Shown here piece after piece: positions 22,391 to 34,684 of a stretch of DNA of 64,000 bases; within the stretch, counting starts at the first letter, position 1, and every line of letters starts with the position of its first letter. Under the pieces are notes generated by a model. That model was not told the DNA's origin. It made no database searches and saw only the letters and a program-made list of their open reading frames with translations. The position numbers were made by a program, and so were the translations under genes. Source of the stretch: Pomphorhynchus laevis (taxonomy: Eukaryota; Acanthocephala; Palaeacanthocephala; Echinorhynchida; Pomphorhynchidae); assembly GCA_012934845.2 (NCBI GenBank), contig WNNJ02003593.1, positions 186,001 through 250,000 on the forward strand. Reading direction: 5' to 3'.

Positions 22391-22435
22391 ACTCGGATTC
22401 CTTAGGATCGGAATCCTAAGGAATTCCGATCTTTG
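22370..22435. repeat. Two adjacent hairpins at the LINE B 5' junction
   Basis: The first has arms GTTGGCGCGACT and AGTCGCGCCAAC with a 4-nt loop; the inner arm belongs to the LINE B coding sequence (cf. GAGCAGTCGCGCC in LINE A at 12860). The second has arms TTCCTTAGGAT and ATCCTAAGGAA with a 4-nt loop. Both are perfect. Confidence 0.8.
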
Positions 22436-22439
22436 CATA

Positions 22440-23840
22440 ATGAGCTTATTTTATTGCATGTAATAATGTGTAATTTACTCATTCCATTTTCCTAGTAATT
22501 TTATTAAACAAATATGGCGCTAAATAATTTAAGAATAAAGAGTAGTGAAAATGTCAAAAGAATAAGACTATTTTAGGTATTAGATTAAGCATTTAAAGAA
22601 TCGATATTCTTGTGTCGAAATTCTAAAAAGCAATGACCTTGACTCAAATGATTCAACTACTTACAATTTTGAAAAAGGCTAACTAAGCCGAAACGTAAAT
22701 AAAACCAATCTTGTCTCACCTTGTTTCAATCTTGTTTTGAAATTATAAATTCAAAAAGAATGTGTTATCGTATTTAAGGAAATCCTAGGCAGTGGTTTAA
22801 ACCTTATATATAATAAATAAAAATCGAATGAAATCAAAATTATTTTTTATTTTAAATCTAAAGCTTTCAGGAAGTTTCACTTCTTCAGTATCACTTTTGA
22901 AATTGCAATTTGCACTACCTGAAGAATTTTGATCAGATAAGGAGGATAAAAATTAGGGAAGGTGATATGTGTGTTGCTCATTAATGATTCTAAAAAGCAA
23001 TGACCTTGACTCAAAACATGGCAGATTTTAGCCTAAGATATTAATATTGTTTCATCCACAATTGACTATCAATGGTACACTTGGACACATCAGAATGCTT
23101 TGTACCGCAATAGTTTCCTTTTGAACACTATTTGCAGTTTCAGATTCGAGTCCAGGTTCTTTCGATCGGTGCTGGTTATCTTTTGATGTTTTTTTTTGAT
23201 TTATTTTTATCAATTTTTTAAGATCACACCAGCTGGATTAGCGAAGATGGTGTTTGCAGCAAAATCACTTAAGAATTTTACCTTTGAAGTTTACAATTGA
23301 TCGAATGCTCTTAACTTTGCAATTAATTTCTGTCTCAAAAATAAAATCAGTTTTTGTCGAAAATTATATGGACAAATAAAACGTATCAAATGCTATAAGA
23401 TGTTCAAAAGTTAATATTAAAAGAATCGATATTCTTGCTTTGAAATTGTAAAATTCAATAATAAAAAGTTAATTTGATCATAAAATAATCTGAATTATTA
23501 CAAGTTATATACTGAAAATAATAGAGTCGAAATAATTTTTTGCAGTGACATTTTTAAATATCGTTTTTTTTCAGATGTGAAATGCTTAAATTTTATAAAG
23601 CCGTACATTAGGACAAAATAATAACAATAAAATAATTTAAATAGAACTCAGACTTCAACTTAACATTATATTTCGTTAAATTAATAATTATGATATATTG
23701 AAAATCTAAACGCATAAAATAAGAAAGCAATAATTTGCGTAAATTTTCGAAGACTATATTTTCAAAAACATTAAAGTTAACAAAGTAAATTGAATACAGT
23801 CTGTATTCTTGATCTTTCACATGAAAAGCAATTAAAAATT
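22440..23840. other. AT-rich intergenic sequence
   Basis: No coding region I can support. A 28-bp direct repeat (ATTCTAAAAAGCAATGACC and following bases) occurs at 22620-22648 and 22987-23015, and an AGAATCGATATTCTTG palindrome occurs near 22600 and 23430. These suggest an unrecognised mobile insertion. Confidence 0.4.
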
Positions 23841-23843
23841 TAA

Positions 23844-25770
23844 AAGTATTATAATGATCCGTTAGACAACAAAATACAGTTAATAAAACAGGTTATAAAA
23901 ATGTTAAAGTTCTCTCAAAGCCGCAAACACTACATTAGGTTCTATTTCTGAGGTCATTGTTAATTTAACGGCTTCAAGCTCTAAAAGATTTCTCGCTACT
24001 TTAGAAAGATTCTCAGGAAGGCTACTAATACGAGAATGTTGTTGCAGTGGTGGTGGTAAAAGTATTGGCAGTAAACAGCAATCGGCAAGAGAAACATCAT
24101 CGCCCATACTGTATTTGCCCTCATTGTGATGACAGCATCCGTACGTCACGAGGAACATTTCTAGACTATTAAAGCTATCGGCAAGGTCGTCATTTTCATG
24201 TGTAGCCATCATTTTCGACATCAGCATACGGGTTCTTGCTCTCCGAACCGGATCTGAGGGCATTAAAGATGGCTGCTGTGGCCAACGCTCTTCGATGTAC
24301 TCCAATATCGACTGGATGTTAGTAATTGGAAATCGTATTCGTAAACTTTCATCGTATACTATCAAAGCAGGTAACACACCACTAGGATTAACTCTTCTGT
24401 AGTCGTCAGAGCATTGCTCGTTGGTATTTAAATCAATCCTACAAATGCTGTAGTCAACGGCTTTAAAGGAAAATGCCAGTCGCAAGCACAAAAGGTGGGC
24501 GAGATTAGTGTCAGCATAAATAATAACAGGCCTATGATTTGACATGGATGTTATCACATGCGATGTTAGTGGGATACTGTTACTAGACGGCGTTGTTCCA
24601 CTAATTGAAGTACTCAATGAGGTCATCCATGAAGTGGACGCAGTATTCGATGACTGTGGTAGTATTGGTATCTCGTCATTTGTGGATGCGGTACTTTGTA
24701 TATCACCTGCACTAAACGACGCTGATGCCGGTGCTGTCGAATACATTATAGAATTTTAGGTATATTTTAGGCAATACCTAGTTATTTCAAATTTTACAGA
24801 CTGTTACTCTCAGCTTTTTAAATAAAATCTGAAATTCTAAAACATTTGTTAACGAAATTGTATTGTGTATTATTGAATTGCGCAATATAGATGGAATGAT
24901 TTTGAATTATTAATGAAAATTTCGGATAACTACTAACAGTCACCAGACAGAATTAATAATCGTCAAATGATAAGTGACGATCCACTAATAAGGGTAGGTA
25001 ATAATGATTATTTATTTGAAATGTATAAAAGATAAAAGTATGCAATCAATAAATTTGCATGGTTGATCGATATTTTACGTAACTTTTTAAATCAACGAGA
25101 GTTATATATTTCAGTTAAGAACTTAAACGTTATTAGATGGATCTTCACAAATGTCAAGACTGTAATACAAAAATTGTTCTAAAAATAATATTTAAAATAA
25201 AACTATATCGTTATTTGATTCTTGGATCCATTTAATAACAATAATTTTAAATTCTATTCGAACCCCTAATATTCTGCACATTAGAACTTATACAGTTGAA
25301 TATATTAAAAATTGTATGCATAAAATCTATAATTCAAAATTTTGCAAAATTGAATATCATTGAAAATGGCGGTATATCATTAAATTCGCATTTAAAATGT
25401 TCGTGTCATAAAATCTTGATTTTAATTATAAGCAGTTTGCCCTATTTGTGTATTTTAACGGATCAATAATTTTAATTATATATTGCAATCAATGTACTGC
25501 TAGAATAAATAATAATTATATTATTTATTATTTCTAATTTAATAAATAATGTTAATAACATTTCTAATTATTTATACTTCCCTTTTGCGTTGATCTACTG
25601 CCCATTAGCCACTCTTTTGTTATATTAGATATAATTCATGTGTATGAATATTATATTTTTACATAATCTTTATTATAGCAAATGTCGTTAAATTAAAATA
25701 TCATATTACTGGATATTGTATGTTAGATATCAGACATGTGTATTAAATACTAAATATTAAAAAATAAATA
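23844..25770 (-). repeat. Inverted duplication, arm 1 (contains GST-like gene)
   Basis: By eye this segment is the reverse complement of 61530-64000, at very high identity across the gene and its 5' flank. The left end is set by the window edge of the other arm, so the real duplication may be longer. The outer end fades near 25750-25770. Relative to this arm, arm 2 carries an extra ~470 bp (about 61770-62140) and ~80 bp near 62255-62335. Confidence 0.85.
23904..24746 (-). CDS. SspA-like glutathione S-transferase-fold protein, copy 1
   Basis: A 280-aa intronless frame. Residues 1-67 are a Ser/Thr-rich low-complexity extension. From Met68 the remaining 213 aa match the length and motif order of bacterial stringent starvation protein A. 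The thioredoxin-like half is ~72-155 (VIIYADTN, NPSGVLPALIV with the cis-Pro position, ILEYIEERWP). LMPSDPVRRARTRM and an all-helical half with YSMGDDVSLADCCLLPILL follow. Canonical GSTs and SspA have an Glu-Ser pair before the IxxYI helix; here it is Thr-Asn (TNIQSILEY), so glutathione binding may be altered. The family acts as RNA-polymerase-associated regulators in bacteria or as GSTs. The eukaryotic role is unknown, and origin by transfer from a proteobacterium is inference. A TATA-like TATTTAAAAAG lies ~70-80 bp upstream of the first ATG. Confidence 0.8.
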   Translation of the reverse strand: MYSTAPASASFSAGDIQSTASTNDEIPILPQSSNTASTSWMTSLSTSISGTTPSSNSIPLTSHVITSMSNHRPVIIYADTNLAHLLCLRLAFSFKAVDYSICRIDLNTNEQCSDDYRRVNPSGVLPALIVYDESLRIRFPITNIQSILEYIEERWPQQPSLMPSDPVRRARTRMLMSKMMATHENDDLADSFNSLEMFLVTYGCCHHNEGKYSMGDDVSLADCCLLPILLPPPLQQHSRISSLPENLSKVARNLLELEAVKLTMTSEIEPNVVFAALREL

Positions 25771-26690
25771 TTATATTCAATATAAAATACAAAATATTTT
25801 AATATTAATTTTTTTTGGTTTTTAATTTTTTCCTGACAATATATTTACAAAATTGAATAATACAATAACAATTCCCGCATATGGTCAATAAACAGTTATC
25901 ATTGCGTCTATTCTAAATGATCTTCAATATTTTTATGATGTTCCTGTAGTATTACTTTGCGGTTCGAACGAAGTGTTTGCAAGCAGGCTAATGCAGCTCA
26001 AGCGAGAGGAAATGAAATTTTACTTTTTAAATAATTTAAGACTTTGCTGAATGGTGTATCACGCTTACGAGTGTTCAGACGCAATGGTTCTCAGTACATT
26101 GCGCGCTTAAGGCCCTGCGCCTTTAGAAATAGAAAAATTTACTGAACAGAATATTGCTTTTAACTGTATACTATATTTTTTGATTTTAATGCTCATAATT
26201 CATAATTGGCGTTATTAATAATTCTTTTCACATTACCTTTTCAATTTTTATACGTTTGAAAATCATTTAAAATCAGAGAACTTTCTCATAATAAGATAGA
26301 ATATTTTTTGGATCGGTATCTCAAACTCTTTTGAAAAGAGTTTGAGAACTAATATACATTCCATATCAATCCAGTCTTGCTCGCTCCGCTCGCGAAATTT
26401 TTATAGTTTACCCCTCCAATTATTAAACAAGTTTGAGAGATTAAATAACATTCAGAATATCTCTATATTGGACAATGCAAAATTTGACAATACAAAATTT
26501 TCGAGTAGTGCGGAGGCGTCTACATATTCATTGGAAGGGACTGTCAGATGTGCTCAATCCTGCAAACCTTCTTACCAATTTGGCGTCCTCCGCCTAAGAC
26601 GTGAAATATTCACTGTTTCACCTTACCTCAATGTCGATCGGTTATATTCGTGAATTTCGAAAATCTCTTCGCGATTCTTCCTTCAAGTTA
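25771..26690. other. Intergenic sequence, no supported gene
   Basis: AT-rich at first, then a less biased stretch. The open frame at 26342-26653 has no recognisable motif and I do not support it as a gene. Confidence 0.4.
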
Positions 26691-26694
26691 AGCA

Positions 26695-29600
26695 CAAATA
26701 ATTATTATTATAACAAACAGAAGCAAATGAGCTACAAGCTCGTGTCGCTTACAAAACATGATAAAATAAAATAAAAAACATCAAAAAAAATCAATCAAAT
26801 AGTAGTTGCAAATTCCTTCTTTCGGCTTCGATGTCTTTCTTGATAGCATCACTAGATATACTACTAGAGATATCAAGGCACTTTAGTGCATTCCACCCGT
26901 TAATTACCCCTGGTTGTAAATCGATGGTGAACAGGAATTCTTGTAGTTGGCTTTATTAATTTCCACGCATGCCCAAGAGTTTCTCGTCTATCATTCACGG
27001 ATAATAAGCTAGAGAGACCACCAAAGCCATCAAAAACAATTTTGACTGCAGTTGATAAATCAATGGCCGATCTGCGATATTTCAATGTGCCGACACGTAG
27101 AGATGTCAAACGTTCAGCATATCTCAAATTGGAGAAATTCGGAATCATTCGTGACCCTTTACGTAACAAGTTCTCAATGTCACGGGATTCCCTTAAAGTC
27201 TGTGGATAAGTTACAGGTAAACCGTATTCAAGGATGGGAATTCAAGTCTGTGGATGGGAAACCGTATTCAAGGATGTACGCATTTGCCACATTAAATAAA
27301 TTTGTATTATTAAGAGCAAAATAGTCGCTTGAACATTGATGTACTTATCCGATCAAAAGATTGAAAAACATCCATAAAATACGATAGCCTCGATTACAAA
27401 TATATTTAGTGTGGACATTAGTTTTTAAGCTACTTGTCATCATCACACCGATAATCTTTGAATTCACCCACTCGGCCTATCTGAATCGAACCTATCTGAT
27501 ACGATGAGTTTAGTGAAGAACCAATTGACATATGCGCACATTTAGAGGGGTTAATCCTCAAACCATTTTCCACTGACCATTTTTCTAGACATGTCAGATA
27601 ATCTTGAAGGATCTTAATGTCTCTTCCGTCTCTAATAGGCCCCCATATCTTAACATCGTCAGCATACATTACGACATCAGAACGGATTACAGATGGGATA
27701 TCATTGATTTATACAATAAAAAGAAGTGGGGAGATAACAGCACCCTGTGGAACGCCAGAATGAATAACGAATGAAGTGGACATATCTGCACCTACACGTA
27801 CTTTGAAAGAGCGTGAACTTAAGTAATTTGCAATCCAGGCGACATACATAGGACAAACACTAAGTGACCTCAATTTGTGAATGAGTCGATCATGCGGAAC
27901 TGAATCAAAAGCATGAGAGAAATCTACAAAAAGTACATCAGATTGAACTCGTTCATCTAATGAAGACTGCTATGCGTTGGAAGAAACCAAAAGATTACTT
28001 ATTGTTGATCTATTTGGTCTGAAACCGTGTTGTGAGTCAGTGAGCTTACCGTTGCTTTCCAAATCAGAGGATATGTTTTTGACTATTAGCTTTTCAAGCA
28101 ACTTACAAATAATATATGTCAAGGCTACTGGGCGATAGTTCTTACACACTTGTCGGTCTCCCATTTTATACACTGGAACTACAACGGACTCCTTCCAACG
28201 CGAAGGAATTCGAGATTGGAGAATAAAAAGCTGAAACATACGGAAAACATATAAATATATTTGAGGAACAACTTTATTTAAAAGAATTGAGGGAAGTCTG
28301 TCCGGACCGGCAGCGATGTTCGGTTTTAATTTACAGAGAAGCTTTAAAACATCTTCAGCACAAAACGACAGATTAGATCAGTCGAATGCATCTGAACCCT
28401 TTTCTGATTCAGAACTACACAATGTCTGCGAACAGCAAAACATCGATGAGAACTCCTGGGCAAATAAGTTTGCCATGACACTTTTACACGTGACCTCGCC
28501 TTGAGAATCATCCCTCAACGATACTAGTGGAATATTCGAGCCCCTGATTCTGCGAATGTAAGAGAATAGAGCCTTGCCATCCATAGAACTCAGTTTCTCC
28601 TCAAACTGACGACGCTTCATCTTCTTGAGAGCGATAAATCTATTCCTAATTTGTTTGAAAGACTCATAAGATTGTTGTCCACAACGAAATGAAATCCACG
28701 CATGTTTACGTGCGCGTGAGTGATACCAGAGAAGCCCATCAAACCAAGGACAAACTTGCCTATGTGTTTTAAACTTGGGAGAATGCAATATCAGTAAGTT
28801 ATAGAGTGTGTTCTCAAAAACATACCAAGCCTCGTCTATTCCGTATTTATACGGATCTGGCTATCTAACTAGATTCAATTTGTAGATCATCGCGTCGAAA
28901 TCAGCCTTCCAGAAGTTCAGAGGCTTACCATGCATGGGACTGACCGACGTTACATTGCTTGCGCATTTAAATGAAAAGGACAGTACGCAATGATCGCTCA
29001 TCCCCAGTGCAGAAAGATAATCTATGTGAGTAATATCAGACTTAAACGAAGACAAGACCACGTCTAGCTGGGCAGACGACTGGCTAGTGAAACGGGTTGC
29101 CTCACGTGCATGCTGATGCAGACCACTGTTGTGTAGAACACTCAATAAAACCGAGTCCGATGCAATGCAACTAGGAGATGAAAACGAGTCCCAATCTATT
29201 GAGGGAATATTCAGATCTCCTAAGATTAGGAATTTTTCTGTTGACCACAGAGCTCAATAAGTTCTATTAAATCATCGCTACTTGCCAAAGGAGAACGATA
29301 GAACACTAGCAAATACATAGAATTGACCTGATCAAGGCACAATTTGAGGTATAAAGCCTCAATCCCATTGGCATCACGCTAGAGACAACGCTCAGCGAAA
29401 GACATATCTGTCAACAATCGAAATGGGGACTGCCTCAGTTTAGATCTGCGTTTTAACAACTCACGGACCACTGAGGATGTACGAAAGACAACTTTCATCA
29501 AACGAGAACGTTCTTCAAAATTGTTGCGACGGCCTATCCTAAATATCGCAATAGGGCGAACTTCTGAAATATATGGATCTTCTGGAGAAATAATAACTCT

Positions 29601-29760
29601 CAATATTTTTTGGAATTGTTCAACATCATGGTCCACTCGAGTTTGAGCCACATCAGACGACGACTCGAGAACGTTCGTAATAATCAAACACCGATCCCGG
29701 GAAGATTCATTAGACTTGCTGGATAAGAATGACCTGTTTAAAAATAATTTACTCGAATAT
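26695..29760 (-). mobile_element. CR1/L2-like LINE, broken (LINE a)
   Basis: Minus strand, 5' to 3'. The second part of ORF1 (29379-29760) holds CLIITNVLESS, the RIGR...LMKVVF core of the RRM-like domain and an ERCL end. Endonuclease pieces follow (28861-29370; LSALGMSDHCVLSF is the terminal SDH motif). Next is an RT in several frames (NYRPVALTYIICKLLEKLI, QHGFRPNRSTISNL, then MYADDVKIWG with both catalytic Asp at 27660). A thumb/C-terminal piece lies at 26900-27169 (LRYAERLTSLRVGTLKYRR), and a TAATAA-type 3' tail lies near 26695. A ~50-bp direct duplication sits in the RT end at 27190-27265. It is 5'-truncated and has at least five breaks. Confidence 0.75.
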
Positions 29761-32620
29761 TCGTAGTCTACTTAATAAGTTAGATGAAATAAAATGTCTC
29801 TTTTAAGATATCGTACCAGATGTAGGTATTTTCACAGAATCTTGGCTTAGCTCGTCAATAGCAGACGTAGATATATTCATTGAGGGATACAGCATAAGTA
29901 GAAGTGATAGAACAGGCAACATTGGAGGAGGTGTTATCGCGTATATCTCTAATAGGCTTCAATTCCGAGTAATTGAAACTCTTAGTGATGCTATTAACCA
30001 TAATAAAGCATTGTGTATTAAGCTATATTGTCAACACCCAATAACGGTATTGATTGTGTATCGTTCTCCACGATCAAACACAGATGGCATAGCTGCTTTA
30101 ATGGAGATAAGTAGTTCTTGTGATAGATTTGTTGTACTCGGTTATTTCAACATGCCATCTGTCAATTGGGTTAATTACACTTCCAATATCTCGGATGTCG
30201 AGAGTTTGAAGCTACTTGGCTTAATAAACAGCTTGGCTCTTAAGCAACATGACAGTCAGAGTACAAGATTTTCACTGGATTCACAATCACTTTTGGATTT
30301 ATGCCTTACTGTACCATATGACATTCTCGAAAGGTTAAGCTATCTGGACCCAATAGGTCATTCAGATCATGTGGTCATTTCGATTGGTCTGAGTGATGTC
30401 CACTACATGGCGTAAATCCGACATCGTCTGTAAACCCATTCATAACTGACTTTGCTCTAGTAAATAAATATATCGTTGGGGTAAAGTGGTTGGATACTTT
30501 TGATGTTGGCGTCGAATATTCATAGCAGTTTTTCAGGGATACTCTGTACCACCTCCCTAATCGTTTCTCACTTCTTCAGAGTAAACACTGTTTGACATCG
30601 ATCTCACCTCCTTGGTTTAATAGCGACATCAAACATGCTTTAAAGATGAGACGTAAGGCCTTTAATGACTATTGTAAAGACAGAGCTAATTTCAGCACTT
30701 ATAAGAAATGGCGAAACCCTCGTTACGTCCATGAAGCGAACTGGTAGGCGATTTTTCGAAAAACAGCTAAGTATAAACTGTCACTTTGATCCCCGCTCTT
30801 TATTTAGGTATGTCACTGCTAAGCATACGCGCTGTAAACCTATAAATTGCATACAGCGTGACGATGGGAAATTCATAACTGATTCTTTGCAGATATCAAA
30901 TATGTCTGGAAATCATTTCCATTCTTCGAATCTTGACCATAAGGATGTGACAATGGGTGATCCGTGTACATTTGAATCGCCTGGAGATGACACCAGAGAT
31001 CTCTTCCGATGTGATGATGTTCTCCAAGAGCTTCGAAAACTCAAATGCAAAGCAGGTGCAGGTCCAGATGGCTTACCGCCCGTATATCTGCGCAACATCG
31101 CTGACATAATATGTCATCCGCTTTACAATATTTTCTCTGCGTCTGTTGCTTTTGGCGTTGTTCCTTCTGATTGGCAGAATTCCATCATCTGTCCTATTTA
31201 TAAGAAAGGGGATAGTTCGTCCATTGACAATTATGGGCCTATTAGTCTCACTTGCGTGTGCTGTCGTGTGCTAGAGAGAATGATTAAGCGACGAATAATA
31301 TAATTTCTAGATAGATTTTAAATTTTGAACCCAGTACATCATGGCTTCCGAAAAGGTTATTCCAAGACTACTAACCTCGTATATGCACGTGAAAATTGGT
31401 ATTACTATTATGATCAAGGTATACCAGTTGATGTCATTTTCTTTGATTTCTCAAAAGCGTTCGACTCAGTTAATCACACGCGTCTCATTGAGAAGTTGGA
31501 GCACATTCATCTTGATAAGAGGATCATAAACTGGATTCGTGTATTCCTTTCCAACCGACAAAGTGTCGTACGAGTAAGTGAGTCGCTGTCGAGTCCATTT
31601 CCAGTGTTGTTAGGTGTTCCATAGGGAAGTGTATTGGGTCCCATCTTATTCAGTCTTTATATCAACGAATTGATACCAACTATCAGTTCATTCAGCTTAT
31701 TATATGCAGATGATCTTAAAGTTTGACGACATATTATTTCCGATCTTGATAAACAGCATTTACAAAGCGACGTCGACGTTATATCCAATTGGTCTGATCG
31801 AAATCACTTGATGATCAATTCCGCTAAATGTACATGTATACGTATATCACGAAGATCATGTGATCATATTGGTGGTGAGTACCAGTTTGGTTCAATTAGT
31901 ATCGAAAGAACCTACTTATATAAAGATTTGGGAGTTTGTGTTTGTGCTGACTTATCCGCTCGAAAGCATTCAGACTACGTGTGTGCATCACAAAACGCTT
32001 AATAGGACACTCGTCGAGCACTGATATGCGTCGATCCGTCATGTTACCATACCTTAACAAATGCGTTTTTCTTTAGCCATATGTTATACGCATCGCCAGC
32101 TTGTTATCCTGAAATTACTTATGAGCGTGGTGCATTGGAGAAAGTGTTCAGATCAACAACTAAATTAGTCTCAGGGCTGCATATTTTTGGCTACGGGACA
32201 CGCCTCCAGATATTAAATACGCCTTGTCAGCGATAAACCGTGACAAGCGAGATCTCTCTCTTGTTTGGAAAATTCTGCATACTAAAGATCATCCACTGTC
32301 ACATCTACTGCAACTGAGAGGTCAACCTTCTCTTCGCGGACCCCCCCTGATGCTGAAAACACAAAGGTACATGCATGCAGTTTCCTGCTTTGCCAAACGA
32401 GTCGTACGATCTTGGAATTCGCTTCAGAGTGCGACCGTTTTGTCGTCTACTGCTTCAAGTTTTTGCGCCCTACTGGATGATGACCCTTCCTTCTCAAGAC
32501 AACGGTGGGATTTTCAGTAGTTTATCTGATGAGAGAGGGGCAAATCGACTCTTATTCTTTTTATTCTTGTGAAGCAACTTATAAAGAGCCTCGGCTCAAT
32601 TTGTTGTCGATTAATAATAA
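29760..32620 (+). mobile_element. CR1/L2-like LINE, broken (LINE b)
   Basis: Begins at the first residues of the endonuclease (FSNIRSLLNKLDEI). The endonuclease continues through TESWLSS, YRSPRSNTDG, FNMPSVNWVNY and GHSDHVVISI (30355-30390). The RT follows: GAGPDGLPPVYL, SLTCVCCRVLERMI, FFDFSKAFDSVNH, then VP-stop-GSVLGPILF with an in-frame TAG where the family has Gln (31622). YADD is near 31706, followed by a TGA where Trp is usual (KVW). C-terminal pieces lie at 31808-32002 and 32224-32520, and the 3' end has a (TAA)-type tail at ~32615. The RT core residues are preserved despite several stops and frameshifts. It is a different subfamily from LINE a, which abuts it head to head. Confidence 0.75.
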
Positions 32621-32639
32621 TATATCTATATTTTAAGTA

Positions 32640-33850
32640 TATCTTTATTGGAACAATATCTCTATATTAGAAGAAAATCGCATAAATTCACAATAACCAT
32701 ATACAATTACAATTATGGGCAGACGTAAAGGAAACGACATTCCTGAATTCATATTAAGACAAGTAGGGTGTGATTGTGATATCTGCAATGTTTGGACTAC
32801 AGTAACTCTTCCACATAAATATGCTGATACATGAGTAGAAGAAAATTCATGTGATTTTTGTACTGCGTCAATCGTATTTTGTAGTTCATTGACATCAGCA
32901 AAGGACAATGCTCATTTTAACTTAAAGACACGTAGGTTTCAAGAACAAATTATTGACAAAGAATCTAGCATATGCCAGAGCAAAATCACTACGCCGATGT
33001 CGTGACATGTCAATTCAAATAAGGAACCAGACGTAATAGATGCTTCAAGTTCGACTCGTATTTGGACACGAGGACATAGACATTCACGGACAGTGTATAA
33101 ACAAAGAAGTAATATCAATGACAGCACTGTGATGGCAAATGACAATGATAAAGTTACCTCTCAGAGTATTACTAATAAATGGTCTTCACCTTTATCTGAC
33201 ATATTCGCGGAACGGTCCTAAGAACCACAATATATTGATTTCTACTCCTGTTCGACCAAAGAATGTATCAAAGCAGCCTTTAAGTCGAACGCAGATAAGA
33301 GACGATGATAGAGTGTGCAATGATGTGGCAGTCGGAAACGAAAATGAAATGAACTCCAAGGATTTGACAGATAAGACATTTGTTGAAATTATCAATATTA
33401 GGAATCGTGCTAGAAACAGAAATAATTGCGTAATTTTTGCTAAGATCACTGAATCTTCTGCAGATAACGTTCAGACCCGTGTGAATGATGTCGTAGTTTC
33501 TATTCGTAAGGTCTTTTCGGATATATTCGTTCAGGGTGAAGAGGATATTGCGCGTAGTCTCAATGTCAAAAGCTTATTTCGTCTTGGTAAAAAAGTACAA
33601 TATAAACCACGATTACTTAAAGTAGTATTTGACTCTGCAGATAATACAAGAGCAGTTTTAGCTAGAGGTTATTGCTTTAAAGGTAAGACGACAAAATTTT
33701 TAAAGATCTCTCGGTTGAGGAAAGATTGTTGTTTAATAATGCTCGTGCTAATCTAGCATTTAGAAGATCGAATGGAGAGACTGATATAATGATAAGAAAT
33801 TTTCGAGTAGTTCGTCGGCGACCATTTGTGCGCTGGTGAGTTTGGAGAGT
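32640..33850 (+). mobile_element. CR1/L2-like LINE, ORF1 only (LINE c)
   Basis: Starts with a MGRRKGNDIPEF N-terminus at ~32714 carrying a Cys-rich start (VGCDCDICNVWTTV), homologous to MGGRKKTATTDN...CSTHDCSVWTTI at 51170. After a break, 33139-33760 encodes the RRM-like ORF1 core (NCVIFAKITESSADNVQTRV, FRLGKKVQYKPRLLKVVF). The ORF1 end FRVVRRRPFVRW-stop is at ~33836. The endonuclease and RT are absent; sequence after 33850 is unrelated. It shows the ORF1 architecture of this LINE group: a Cys-rich finger followed by an RRM-like domain. Confidence 0.65.
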
Positions 33851-34046
33851 TCTTCGAGGGATTCCAATTTACAATTAGGAAATTTAACGCCAATTGATAT
33901 CACATCCAACATTACCACTCAATTATTATTAAACTATTATTATTACAATTTAATATACACACAACATTGACGAAACAACAGCAGAAAATCAACGAATAAA
34001 GATCTAAAGTAAATACAATATTTAAGGCACATAAACAACTAGGAGA

Positions 34047-34433
34047 ATGCTGAAGGGTGTTCCCTCATCCAGCGTCAAATGCTGCAACTGCAACACATTG
34101 GCAGCTAAATGCATACGATGCAAGTGCGCTAAAGCTAAAAAGTCATGCTTTAATTGTTCAGCCCCTAATTGCTCACGCAAATCAGCGCAAGACTCGAATC
34201 AATCATCCATCGTGACAAACGAGCTGCCAATTCCTCCGCAACCGATAGCCAACAATATAGACCTTAACGGTGACATGCCAGCGACTATCGTAGATGAAAT
34301 CAGAACCAATCCCTTACACCACGAAAACCAAACAGTGACACCGATGAACATTGACGAAATATACCCTGTGGTCATCCAATGGCGTCGAATCTATTTACCC
34401 TTCCCAAATGCAACGCCAGTCATACGTTTGTAG
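34047..34433 (+). CDS. RLE LINE 1: N-terminal Cys-rich (CXC-like) segment
   Basis: A 128-aa open segment with a dense cysteine array in residues 12-50 (KCCNCNTLAAKCIRCKCAK, CFNCSAPNCSR). The spacing resembles tesmin/TSO1-type CXC fingers known as DNA-binding modules. Similar Cys-rich starts are seen in relatives of this RT family. It probably binds the target DNA or element RNA. The rest is Pro/Asn-rich without motifs. The frame is lost before the RT, so this is a fragment of a longer protein. Confidence 0.5.
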   Translation: MLKGVPSSSVKCCNCNTLAAKCIRCKCAKAKKSCFNCSAPNCSRKSAQDSNQSSIVTNELPIPPQPIANNIDLNGDMPATIVDEIRTNPLHHENQTVTPMNIDEIYPVVIQWRRIYLPFPNATPVIRL

Positions 34434-34684
34434 CAGCACCTGCCGATTTATACGTAAAGGCATCAATTAAAAAATTCACGATCCGTCCTTCTTAAAAAAG
34501 GCCACAGTGTTCTCCCAATGCGTACTGCAACGAGTCCCTACCACAAAGGTGTCTCTCATTCGCAAAACTATAGAGATACGTCTAGCTTTATGGGATAAAA
34601 ATTAGTACGACGCATTGTTTCATGAAGCGAAACACTTTAAGTTGGAACTAACTCATCGCGTTCCCCTCGAGAAAACTGATTGGA

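Noticed and set aside
24544-24759. 71-codon plus-strand frame opposite the GST-like gene (also 63084-63299)
   Set aside because: Antisense shadow of the Ser/Thr-rich N-terminal region of the gene.
26342-26653. 103-codon plus-strand open frame
   Set aside because: No motifs, and no promoter or splice context; treated as chance.
29760-32002. LINE a and LINE b as one element with 5' inversion (twin priming)
   Set aside because: Both halves contain endonuclease and RT, and they belong to different subfamilies, so they are two insertions.
32521-32545. CTGATGAGAG at the 3' end of LINE b as a hammerhead core
   Set aside because: No GAAA strand, stem II partner or cleavage triplet nearby; chance match.
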